From contig JANZKD010000217.1 of assembly GCA_025061245.1 (NCBI GenBank), forward strand, positions 1 through 6,094: a stretch of 6,094 bases of DNA, read 5' to 3'. The translations under genes were made by a program, and so were the position numbers. Positions 1-5,160 of this stretch are shown here, piece after piece; positions within the stretch are counted from its first letter, which is position 1, and the number at the start of each line of letters is the position of its first letter. The notes beneath the pieces are model-generated. The model was not told where the DNA came from. It searched no databases and saw only the letters and a program-made list of their open reading frames with translations. This DNA is from Candidatus Culexmicrobium profundum (lineage in GTDB: Archaea > Thermoproteota > Methanomethylicia > Culexarchaeales > Culexmicrobiaceae).

Positions 1-708
1 TATATCATATTTATATGGATATGTTTCCAATAGATTTTCTACTGATCCTATTGTGATCATACTTCCATCTCGACTTAGAAGTAGTATTTTTTCACAGAAT
101 TTGTCTAGGACTTTTAGTTCTTGATCAACCATGACTAGTGTAGTTGATTCACATATTTCTTCCATTGCGGTTGAGAATATTTCTCTAACTCTGGGTTCAA
201 GTGTTCCAAATATGTTGTCAAGAAGTAATACTTTTGGTTTTTTAATTAGTCCTAAAGCTAACTTTAATACTGTTACTTGAGCATCAGATAAAATTTCTAT
301 TCTCTTATCAAATATTTTCTCGGTTATTCCCACGCTTTCCAGTAGTTCTCTAACATCCCTCACTATTTTGTTTCCTGATATTTTAGTAAAGAATCTAAGT
401 GTTTCTCCTATAGTTAACTTTTTATTTAGTTGGATTTGAGGGGATATGTAGCATGTAAGTCTTCTTACTTTCTTAGCCTTCTTTCTAACGCTTATTCCAT
501 ATACCTCTACATCTCCCTCGTCAGGTAGATAGATTCCTGCTATTACCTTTAATAATGTAGTTTTTCCTGAGGGACTTGGACCCATAATTGCTAAGTGTTC
601 TCTTTCATCAATTTCGAAATTTATGTTTCTTAATGCCACTATTTTTCTTTTCTTTCTGATGCTAGTTCCGAAGCGTTTAGTTAGGTTTATGGCTTTTACG
701 GCTTTCAT
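1..708 (-). CDS. ABC transporter ATP-binding protein with degenerate catalytic motifs (partial, C-terminus beyond window)
   Basis: This is the nucleotide-binding subunit expected to drive the neighbouring ABC-2 permease. The frame is open for 236 codons from ATG at 708 and runs off the left edge. Visible motifs in order are Walker A GPSPSGKT (residues 43-50), the Q-loop SPQ (Q91), a signature-position LSDAQ (140-144) where LSGGQ is usual, Walker B VLLLDN (160-165) where the catalytic Glu is replaced by Asn165, a D-loop-like GTLEP (168-172), and TLVMVDQ with Gln196 where the switch His should be. Fold and spacing are otherwise normal for a 230-300 residue ABC-2 ATPase, so this is a maintained gene and not debris. 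ATP binding is likely; hydrolysis is probably weak or absent (inference). It follows the permease by 8 bases, with a Shine-Dalgarno motif overlapping the permease stop codon, so the two are co-transcribed and probably translationally coupled. A second, canonical ATPase might lie to the left. Confidence 0.9.
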   Translation of the reverse strand, partial: MKAVKAINLTKRFGTSIRKKRKIVALRNINFEIDEREHLAIMGPSPSGKTTLLKVIAGIYLPDEGDVEVYGISVRKKAKKVRRLTCYISPQIQLNKKLTIGETLRFFTKISGNKIVRDVRELLESVGITEKIFDKRIEILSDAQVTVLKLALGLIKKPKVLLLDNIFGTLEPRVREIFSTAMEEICESTTLVMVDQELKVLDKFCEKILLLSRDGSMITIGSVENLLETYPYKYDI

Positions 709-711
709 GTT

Positions 712-718
712 ATCACCT
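712..718 (-). promoter_or_regulatory. Ribosome binding site of the ABC ATPase, overlapping the permease stop
   Basis: On the minus strand AGGTGAT sits three bases before the ATPase ATG, and its first two bases are the last two of the permease TAG stop. It supports the 708 start and suggests that ribosomes finishing the permease reinitiate on the ATPase. Confidence 0.65.
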
Positions 719-1562
719 AGTATTGCTCTATTGTACCCCATTTTTGTGCTAGTTTTGTAATTTGTATCATTATTAAATAGGTAATTATCAGAAAAATAAT
801 TGCTCCTAAAACCATTTTTAGGATTCCCATTTCCAAGCTACTATATACTCCCTTTATTGTTGCTCTTGTTTTTCCTAGTATTAATATATCTCTGAATATT
901 TGTAATCCGATGGTGAATGGAATTACTCCTAATATGGGCCATAATTCTTTTGGTAGAACTTCAATTGGGAAGTAGAATCCGATTGCAAACATTAGTGTTT
1001 CCATTATAGAAATGGTCATCATTCCTATTCGCTTAAAAATCATTATGAATGCAGTTAGGACTGCTGATAATCCTATTATGAATAACCATGAGCATATGAA
1101 GCATAAAATAGCTAGTGGCAATTGGCTTAATTTTAGGTTTAATGCTCCAATAAAGTATAGGGTTGGAAGTCCGAATATTGATGCTAACAATACATACTTT
1201 AGAGTGGATGCTAATGCTCTTCCAGTTAGCATTACTGGTGTTGTTATATTGCTTCCCAATAATAGGGTTAGTGTTCCTCTATTTGCTTCTTCCTGTAAGA
1301 CTTTTGTGCAATCGTCATATATCTTTGTGAGTATGGTCCACATGTATGTTCCAACTAATATGAATTTTTCAAAGGTATATCCTGGAGGAAGTACATCTCC
1401 TCTCGCTTCCATAAAGAATCCCATTATTCCAAAGCCAACAAAGTTCATTGCTATAATTATGGAATCTAATATGAATTGAAACTTGTATTTGAAGTCAAGT
1501 CTTATGTATCTTTCAGCTGTAGCTGCTATTGCTTTTATTGTCTCGCTCACTCTCTTCCCCAT
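717..1562 (-). CDS. ABC-2 type transporter permease
   Basis: This 281-residue membrane protein is the transmembrane subunit of an ABC-2 family transporter (the type used to export drugs, lipids or polysaccharides); its substrate cannot be told from sequence. About six hydrophobic helices are visible, near residues 30-50, 66-82, 113-140, 148-173, 177-200 and 248-268, preceded by a basic amphipathic N-terminus. Between helices 2 and 3 lies the ABC-2 coupling segment, EEANRGTLTLLLGSNITTP (about 91-109), followed by TGR, resembling the typical ERxxGTLE...GR pattern. Helix 5 leads into FYFPIEVLPKELWP, the conserved re-entrant/extracellular turn of ABC-2 permeases. Length fits the family. No Shine-Dalgarno motif precedes the ATG, but a TATA-like TTTTATA lies about 24 bases upstream, which fits a leaderless transcript. 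It is the first gene of a leftward operon with the ATPase. Confidence 0.88.
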   Translation of the reverse strand: MGKRVSETIKAIAATAERYIRLDFKYKFQFILDSIIIAMNFVGFGIMGFFMEARGDVLPPGYTFEKFILVGTYMWTILTKIYDDCTKVLQEEANRGTLTLLLGSNITTPVMLTGRALASTLKYVLLASIFGLPTLYFIGALNLKLSQLPLAILCFICSWLFIIGLSAVLTAFIMIFKRIGMMTISIMETLMFAIGFYFPIEVLPKELWPILGVIPFTIGLQIFRDILILGKTRATIKGVYSSLEMGILKMVLGAIIFLIITYLIMIQITKLAQKWGTIEQY

Positions 1563-1607
1563 AGCATTTCAATAATAGGACGTATAAAATTATTAGGGAG
1601 AAAACTA
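1563..1607. promoter_or_regulatory. Compact divergent promoter region between permease and slipin genes
   Basis: Only 45 bases separate the permease ATG from the preferred slipin ATG. One TATA-like element, TATAAAA at 1583-1589 (TTTTATA on the other strand), lies at the midpoint. Leftwards it is about 24 bases from the permease ATG, good spacing for a leaderless archaeal mRNA. Rightwards the same spacing would put the transcription start close to or just past 1608. A GGGAG ribosome-binding motif (1596-1600) precedes the ATG at 1608. No operator-like inverted repeat stands out. Confidence 0.5.
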
Positions 1608-2549
1608 ATGTTTTATTGGGGATTAAACTTGATAATTTTCCAGCAATTATTTGCAGTAGATATTTTTCAAATAATATTTTGGCTAATAGTCCTACTAGTT
1701 GTAATTGCATTTATAGCTTCAGCAATTAGAATTGTACGGGAATATGAGCGAGTGGTGGTCTTCAGACTTGGAAGATGCATTGGAACTAAGGGGCCGGGAA
1801 TAATATTCCTCCTACCCTTTGTAGATAGACCTGTAAAGATAGATTTGAGAGAGCGTTACCTTGAAATTCCACATCAAACCTGCATCACTAAAGACAATGC
1901 TCCAGTTGACATAGACTTCCTAATTTACTATAAGGTGTTAGATCCCTTAAAGAGCGTTTTACAAGTTCAAAACTTTGAGGGTGCAGCTGTCGGTATTGCT
2001 ACAACTACTCTAAGAGCTGTTGTAGGTGATATATTGCTTGACGATGTTCTTGCCAAGAGGGAGGAGATAAATAATATTTTAAGAGTTAAACTTGATGAAG
2101 TAACTGAGAGATGGGGCGTTAAGGTTACTACTGTTGAGATTAGAGAAATTACTCCTCCTAGAGATGTTTCAGAGGCTATGATCAAGCAGATGGCTGCTGA
2201 AAGGACGAAGCGTGCAATGATTTTAGAGGCTGAGGGTAAGCGTGAATCTGCTATTAGAGTGGCTGAGGGTGAGCGTCAAGCTGCTATATTGAAGGCTGAA
2301 GGTGAAAGGAAAGCAGCCATATTAAGAGCTGAAGGTTATGCACAGGCCTTAGAAACAATATATAAGGCTGCAAGTAAGGTTGATCCGAAAACTATGGCTT
2401 TACAGTACCTTGAAGCTTTAAAGGCTCTTGGTCAAACTCCTGCGACAAAGTTCATATTCCCAATGGAGTTCACGCAGTTACTTGCTCCAGTTAGAAAATT
2501 CCTAGAATCCTCCAGTGAAGTTAAATCTGAAAAGGAGGGTGAACAATAA
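1608..2549 (+). CDS. Slipin/stomatin-like SPFH (band 7) membrane protein
   Basis: This 313-residue protein belongs to the SPFH/band 7 superfamily, integral membrane proteins that form large ring oligomers and organise membrane domains or regulate membrane proteases. One hydrophobic segment covers about residues 20-40, followed directly by the slipin hallmark REYERVVVFRLGR (44-56) and GPGIIFLLPFVDR (62-74). The SPFH core runs to about 180 and ends in the typical VEIREITPPRDV. A charged helix with four AEG units (206-249) follows, then a C-terminal hydrophobic patch KFIFPMEFTQLL (281-292), the region cleaved by the NfeD-type protease in Pyrococcus stomatin. The frame stays open upstream to 1476, but that part overlaps the divergent permease gene and is not slipin-like. 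ATG 1608 has a GGGAG motif; TTG at 1629, preceded by GGGGAT, is a credible alternative giving 306 residues. The 64-residue membrane protein follows two bases after the stop. No NfeD gene is adjacent, which is unusual. Confidence 0.92.
   Translation: MFYWGLNLIIFQQLFAVDIFQIIFWLIVLLVVIAFIASAIRIVREYERVVVFRLGRCIGTKGPGIIFLLPFVDRPVKIDLRERYLEIPHQTCITKDNAPVDIDFLIYYKVLDPLKSVLQVQNFEGAAVGIATTTLRAVVGDILLDDVLAKREEINNILRVKLDEVTERWGVKVTTVEIREITPPRDVSEAMIKQMAAERTKRAMILEAEGKRESAIRVAEGERQAAILKAEGERKAAILRAEGYAQALETIYKAASKVDPKTMALQYLEALKALGQTPATKFIFPMEFTQLLAPVRKFLESSSEVKSEKEGEQ
2223..2354 (+). repeat. Four degenerate 33-base tandem repeats encoding 11-residue AEG units
   Basis: Residues 206-249 of the slipin read LEAEGKRESAI, RVAEGERQAAI, LKAEGERKAAI, LRAEGYAQALE. 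The exact 11-residue period is a hendecad, which fits the long coiled-coil helix after the SPFH domain. The DNA copies differ at many third positions, so the repeat is held at the protein level and is not a recent duplication. Confidence 0.8.
2533..2542 (+). promoter_or_regulatory. Strong ribosome binding site for the TTG-started small membrane protein
   Basis: AGGAGGGTGA lies inside the last codons of the slipin gene, nine bases before the TTG at 2552. It is the best Shine-Dalgarno match on the plus strand of the window and is the main reason to accept the 64-codon frame as a real gene starting at TTG. Confidence 0.7.
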
Positions 2550-2551
2550 AA

Positions 2552-2746
2552 TTGAGTGAATTAGTAGATGAAGAAAGGGAAAAGGAGAACGGTAAGCCTA
2601 TAAATCAATGGCTATTAATTTTCGGTGCAGGTTGGATAACTTTCCTACTTTCAATTACAGTGTCAGGGTATATTCAGATTCCATTTATGCTGGTTGGCGC
2701 TGCACTAATGTTTCTATCGTTCTTCGCAATGGTCAAGAAATGGTAG
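2552..2746 (+). CDS. Small two-helix membrane protein, slipin partner candidate
   Basis: I do not recognise this 64-residue protein. It has a charged, acidic N-terminus (about residues 1-15), two hydrophobic helices at roughly 20-40 (from WLLIFGAGW) and 43-61 (ending SFFAMV), a short GYIQ turn between them, and a KKW C-terminus, giving a hairpin with both ends on the same side. It starts with TTG two bases after the slipin stop, behind a strong ribosome-binding motif inside the slipin gene, so the two are almost certainly one operon. In many archaea and bacteria a slipin is paired with NfeD, which carries a soluble OB-fold and sometimes a protease domain; neither is present here. A role as membrane partner or regulator of the slipin is inferred from position only. 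Its stop codon directly abuts the stop of the opposing HD-domain gene. Confidence 0.72.
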   Translation: MSELVDEEREKENGKPINQWLLIFGAGWITFLLSITVSGYIQIPFMLVGAALMFLSFFAMVKKW

Positions 2747-3523
2747 TTACCCTCTAAACACTTTTATTTCTTTTTCATTTTCTATAGCTACTACTTCGAT
2801 ATACTGTTTAATAGCTGATGTTTCAATTTTTCTGGCCAAAACTTGTTCAATTTGAAATATTCCTGCAGGGTTGTCCATAAACACCTTTATCTTTACCGGT
2901 CTTTCATCTCCCTCTTCTATTTCCACTTTTCTAATGGCTAATGCTGATAGAGAGTGAATGTCTACCTTGCCTAAATCGTATGGAATTCTAGCTCTTCCCT
3001 CAGCCATATCGGTTCCATCTGCAACTTTAACTACTCCTGCTTCTAAACTTAAACACCATGTTCTCTCGTCATGAGCATATATACAATGTAAGATTTCACA
3101 TTTAACTTTCAATGCCCTTTCCCTTGACTTATATATACTAAACAGGATGTCATCTAAAATTGTATTTACTAGGTAGCATCCATGTAGATGGTGTCTTTCT
3201 CTATGGACAGCATTTCCAATATCATGTAGGTATGCGCCGCATAGAACTATTACTTTAGCGTCTTCATATCTTAATCCATGATCTTTTATTGCATTTGGAG
3301 TAATCTCTTTTGATAGTATATTTAATATTTCAAGTGCACTTCCAGCAGTTATTCTTGAGTGAATTAATCCATGGTCATTGTATTTTAATCTTGTAACTGC
3401 CATTATGTTAGCCATTTTCAAGAATGTTTGTATTCTTAAATCTCCTTCAAGAATACGATATATTCTCTTAACTTTTCTTTCCTTTAAATGTGACAAAATA
3501 AGAGTTGGTGATACTGTCACCAT
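2747..3523 (-). CDS. HD-domain metal-dependent phosphohydrolase
   Basis: A 258-residue archaeal HD-superfamily protein, expected to be a cytosolic metal-dependent phosphatase or phosphodiesterase; its substrate is unknown. The metal-ligand pattern is visible in order: NDHGLIHSR (H51, H55), AYLHDIGN with the signature H100-D101, RERHHLHG (H111-H114), HCIYAHDE (H146, H151) and KVADGTDMAEGRARIP with Asp169/Asp172. After about residue 205 comes a C-terminal domain of alternating strands and helices (RPVKIKVFMDNPAGIFQIEQ) that these archaeal proteins carry and that may bind a regulator or form dimers. The start at 3523 is supported by GGTGG four bases upstream. It is a single gene: upstream it faces the HIT gene divergently, and its stop codon touches the small-membrane-protein stop with no base between. 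All expected HD residues are present, so it should be active. Confidence 0.85.
   Translation of the reverse strand: MVTVSPTLILSHLKERKVKRIYRILEGDLRIQTFLKMANIMAVTRLKYNDHGLIHSRITAGSALEILNILSKEITPNAIKDHGLRYEDAKVIVLCGAYLHDIGNAVHRERHHLHGCYLVNTILDDILFSIYKSRERALKVKCEILHCIYAHDERTWCLSLEAGVVKVADGTDMAEGRARIPYDLGKVDIHSLSALAIRKVEIEEGDERPVKIKVFMDNPAGIFQIEQVLARKIETSAIKQYIEVVAIENEKEIKVFRG
2761..2782 (+). terminator. Candidate T-rich archaeal terminator of the slipin operon, inside the opposing HD gene
   Basis: About 15 bases after the small-protein stop the plus strand is almost all pyrimidine, with runs of four, three, five and four T (CTTTTATTTC TTTTTCATTT TC). Archaeal RNA polymerase ends on such U-tracts without a hairpin. 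Because the next gene is convergent, this signal would lie within its coding sequence (an EKEIK-type stretch), so base composition there may partly reflect coding. Confidence 0.4.
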
Positions 3524-3655
3524 ACTTCCACCTTTTAAATCTAATTTAATTAATGTTACTTAATTTACTCTTTAAGTGTTGCCATATTTGGCTGGAAATT
3601 GTATGAAGATTATATTAATTTTATTTACTTGTTGATTGAATTATCTATGGGGTTA
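3524..3655. promoter_or_regulatory. Divergent promoter region between HD phosphohydrolase and HIT genes
   Basis: This 132-base A+T-rich gap holds separate candidate signals for each direction. Leftwards, AATTTAATTAAT (3543-3554) is a TATA-like, nearly palindromic stretch about 25 bases before the HD ATG, and GGTGG (3528-3532 complement) is its ribosome-binding site. Rightwards, TTTTATTTA (3619-3627) lies about 25 bases before ATG 3647 and 34 before ATG 3656. The frame of the HIT gene extends back to a TTG at 3599, but these codons do not resemble the family. Confidence 0.4.
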
Positions 3656-4150
3656 ATGTTGAAGCAGCTGTGGGCTCCCTGGAGAATCGAGTATATAAAG
3701 AGGGCTGTTAAGGATGAAAATAAGTGCTTTTTATGTGAATATCCCAAGTTAAACAGAGATGAGGATTTTTACATTTTATTTAGAGGGAAATTTTCATATA
3801 TTCTCTTGAATGCTTTTCCCTATAATAATGGTCATTTAATGATTGCTCCTTATCGTCATGTAACTTCAATTGAAGAGTTAACTGACGAGGAGTTTATGGA
3901 GATATTTAAGTTGTTGAAGCTTAGTGTAAAGATTTTGAAGTTAACTTTCAATCCAGATGGATTCAATATTGGATTAAATATTAGTAGAGCTGCTGGAGCT
4001 GGTGTAGATCATTTACATTTACATGTTGTTCCAAGATGGGTTGGAGATACTAATTTTATGCCAGTTTTATCGGAGACGAAAGTTATTTCTCAGCATTTAA
4101 GGGAAACATTTAATCTATTAAAAGACGCTTTAAAAAATGTTAAGATTTAA
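3656..4150 (+). CDS. HIT-family nucleotide hydrolase/transferase (Ap4A phosphorylase-like)
   Basis: This 164-residue histidine-triad protein probably splits a dinucleoside polyphosphate such as Ap4A or another nucleotidyl conjugate through a covalent nucleotidyl-histidine; the exact substrate is not readable. It opens with the family start LWAPWRIEYI (about 5-14), followed by a probable zinc-binding CFLC (C24, C27), the NAFPYNNGHLMIAPYRH block (52-68) and the catalytic triad DHLHLHVVPRW with His119, His121 and His123. GFNIGLNISRAAGAG just before the triad resembles the nucleotide-binding loop of mycobacterial-type Ap4A phosphorylases. Length fits the single-domain family. I chose ATG 3656 because homologues begin right before LWAPWR; ATG 3647 (three residues longer), TTG 3659 and a far upstream TTG 3599 are in frame. 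GGGG at 3649-3652 could serve as a weak ribosome site. It is a single gene, converging on the adenosine-specific kinase with one base between stops. Confidence 0.9.
   Translation: MLKQLWAPWRIEYIKRAVKDENKCFLCEYPKLNRDEDFYILFRGKFSYILLNAFPYNNGHLMIAPYRHVTSIEELTDEEFMEIFKLLKLSVKILKLTFNPDGFNIGLNISRAAGAGVDHLHLHVVPRWVGDTNFMPVLSETKVISQHLRETFNLLKDALKNVKI
4129..4140 (-). terminator. Possible U-tract terminator of the adenosine-specific kinase transcript
   Basis: On the minus strand, six consecutive T (complement of 4132-4137) occur about 15 bases after the kinase stop, within the last codons of the HIT gene. The position suits an archaeal U-tract terminator, but the run also encodes lysine on the other strand, so support is modest. 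Confidence 0.3.
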
Positions 4151-4151
4151 T

Positions 4152-4637
4152 TTAGCCTCTCTTATAGCCAATTTTCCTTAGGAACTCTATTCTTTCTTTA
4201 ATTTTCTCTTCATCTTCCACTCCCTTACTTTTCATACCGTCTATTACGCCTAGTATTCCTCTGCCTTGCTCTGTTTCTGCAATTATTACTTGAATTGGAT
4301 TTGCTGAGGCGCAGAATATTCTTACTACTTCTGGTGTTGCCTTAATTCTATCGAGTACATTTATTGGGTAAGCATTTTTCATTACTATAATAAAACAGTG
4401 TCCTGCTAATAGTTTAAGTGCATTTTCTATGGCGATTTTTCTTAATTCTTCGTCGTTTCCATCATGTCTAATTAGGCATGGCCCTGAAGATTCACAGAAT
4501 GCTACTCCGAACTTCACGTTTGGAGTTGAGTTAACCATTGCTTCATATAAATCCTCTACAGTTTTTATGAAATGTGCTTGACCCAGTATTATGTTGCATC
4601 CTTCAGGGACTATTAAGTCTACAACTGTTAGCTTCAT
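4152..4637 (-). CDS. Adenosine-specific kinase family protein (PAE2307-like, PF04008)
   Basis: This 161-residue cytosolic protein matches the small archaeal family whose Pyrobaculum member PAE2307 was described as an adenosine-specific kinase, unrelated to ribokinase-type adenosine kinases. Conserved blocks visible are GQAHFIKTVEDLYEAM (19-34), KFGVAFCESSGPCLIRHDGN (42-61), GHCFIIVMKNAYPINVL (79-95), TPEVVRIFCASANPIQVI (101-118) and AETEQGRGILGVIDG (120-134), followed by a charged C-terminal helix. Length equals the family norm of about 160. The start at 4637 is backed by GAGGGGAG just upstream. An 89-base gap with its own TATA-like box separates it from the thioredoxin gene upstream, so it is probably transcribed on its own. 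It converges on the HIT gene. AMP formation from adenosine would fit purine salvage; the role is taken from the family and not from this locus. Confidence 0.92.
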   Translation of the reverse strand: MKLTVVDLIVPEGCNIILGQAHFIKTVEDLYEAMVNSTPNVKFGVAFCESSGPCLIRHDGNDEELRKIAIENALKLLAGHCFIIVMKNAYPINVLDRIKATPEVVRIFCASANPIQVIIAETEQGRGILGVIDGMKSKGVEDEEKIKERIEFLRKIGYKRG

Positions 4638-4640
4638 ATT

Positions 4641-4677
4641 CTCCCCTCATAATATTCCTTATTTCTCTTTTATTTAA
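4641..4677 (-). promoter_or_regulatory. Promoter and ribosome binding site of the adenosine-specific kinase gene
   Basis: Minus strand, TTAAATAAA (complement of 4669-4677) is a TATA-like box centred about 36 bases before the kinase ATG, and GAGGGGAG (complement of 4641-4648) is the ribosome-binding site three bases before it. The predicted transcription start would be close to the ribosome-binding motif, giving a very short leader. The rest of the 4638-4726 gap shows nothing else. Confidence 0.45.
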
Positions 4678-4726
4678 TGGTTAATTTTAACTTCTCGGTG
4701 AGTGGTGTGCTGTTTTATTTCATATT

Positions 4727-5140
4727 TCAAATTAGGTATTTTTTAATTGTTCTCTCTAGCTGTCCTTCTCCTATTAATCCTAGCATTTTCTCAACTGGTT
4801 TGCCATTTACAAATATTATTGTTGTTGGTATTGCCATTATTTGGTACATTGAGGCTAGTCTTGGATTTTCATCAACGTTTACCCTTGCAAATACTACTTT
4901 TTCGCTTAATTTCTCTGCTACTTTTTCGAAAATTGGTTCGTAGAATTTGCATGGCATGCACCATTCAGCCCAGAAATCTATTACTACTATATGATTGCTT
5001 TTAAGGACTCTTTCAAATTCATTTTCATTCAGTTCCACAAGTATTTTTTCCATCCTTTTTGCAGTTTCTTTCTTCTTTTGGAATAAGATTTCTTTAAGCA
5101 TTTTATTTATTAATTTTTCTACTTCTCTATCTTCACTCAT
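4727..5140 (-). CDS. Thioredoxin with an N-terminal charged helical extension
   Basis: A 137-residue thioredoxin, a cytosolic dithiol-disulfide oxidoreductase that keeps protein thiols reduced. The fold is visible from about residue 35: VVIDFWAEWCMPCKFYEP with the redox pair Cys61-Cys64 in a CMPC motif (the common version is CGPC) and the buried Asp55, then VFARVNVDENPRLASMYQI, the cis-proline IMAIPTT (Pro105) and FVNGKPVEKMLGLIGEGQLE. Ahead lies a 34-residue, Lys/Glu-rich, probably helical stretch (from MSEDREVEKL) absent from minimal thioredoxins. The frame remains open to 5182, but that would overlap the upstream gene; ATG 5140 has GGAGGAGAG at ideal spacing. It sits 20 bases after the sugar-isomerase stop in the same direction, so the two form an operon. 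No signal peptide is seen. A thioredoxin reductase is not nearby. Confidence 0.93.
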   Translation of the reverse strand: MSEDREVEKLINKMLKEILFQKKKETAKRMEKILVELNENEFERVLKSNHIVVIDFWAEWCMPCKFYEPIFEKVAEKLSEKVVFARVNVDENPRLASMYQIMAIPTTIIFVNGKPVEKMLGLIGEGQLERTIKKYLI

Positions 5141-5143
5141 TTT

Positions 5144-5152
5144 CTCTCCTCC
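5144..5152 (-). promoter_or_regulatory. Strong ribosome binding site fixing the thioredoxin start
   Basis: GGAGGAGAG on the minus strand ends a few bases before ATG 5140 and fills the 20-base gap after the isomerase stop. It decides for the 137-residue thioredoxin over the 151-residue reading that begins inside the isomerase gene. Confidence 0.75.
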
Positions 5153-5160
5153 GATTTGAA

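Noticed and set aside
1012..1479. A 155-codon plus-strand open frame opposite the permease
   Set aside because: It is antisense to the membrane-helix coding sequence of the permease, has no recognisable domain and no promoter or ribosome-binding motif; it reflects codon composition of the real gene.
1476..1607. The 44-codon upstream extension of the slipin frame
   Set aside because: It overlaps the divergent permease start by 87 bases, is Cys/Ser/Tyr-rich and unlike slipin N-termini, and the transmembrane segment typical of the family is complete without it.
1967..2185. A 72-codon minus-strand frame inside the slipin gene
   Set aside because: It is Ser/Thr-rich low-complexity translation opposite a well-conserved SPFH domain, with no start signals.
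2223..2354. A CRISPR-like or mobile repeat
   Set aside because: The 33-base units are in frame, diverged at third positions and encode the known AEG helix of slipins; there are no spacers.
4677..5004. Plus-strand open frames opposite the thioredoxin gene, rich in Leu, Phe and Ile
   Set aside because: They look like hydrophobic peptides only because the opposite strand encodes Lys/Glu-rich protein; the thioredoxin reading has catalytic motifs and a strong ribosome-binding site.
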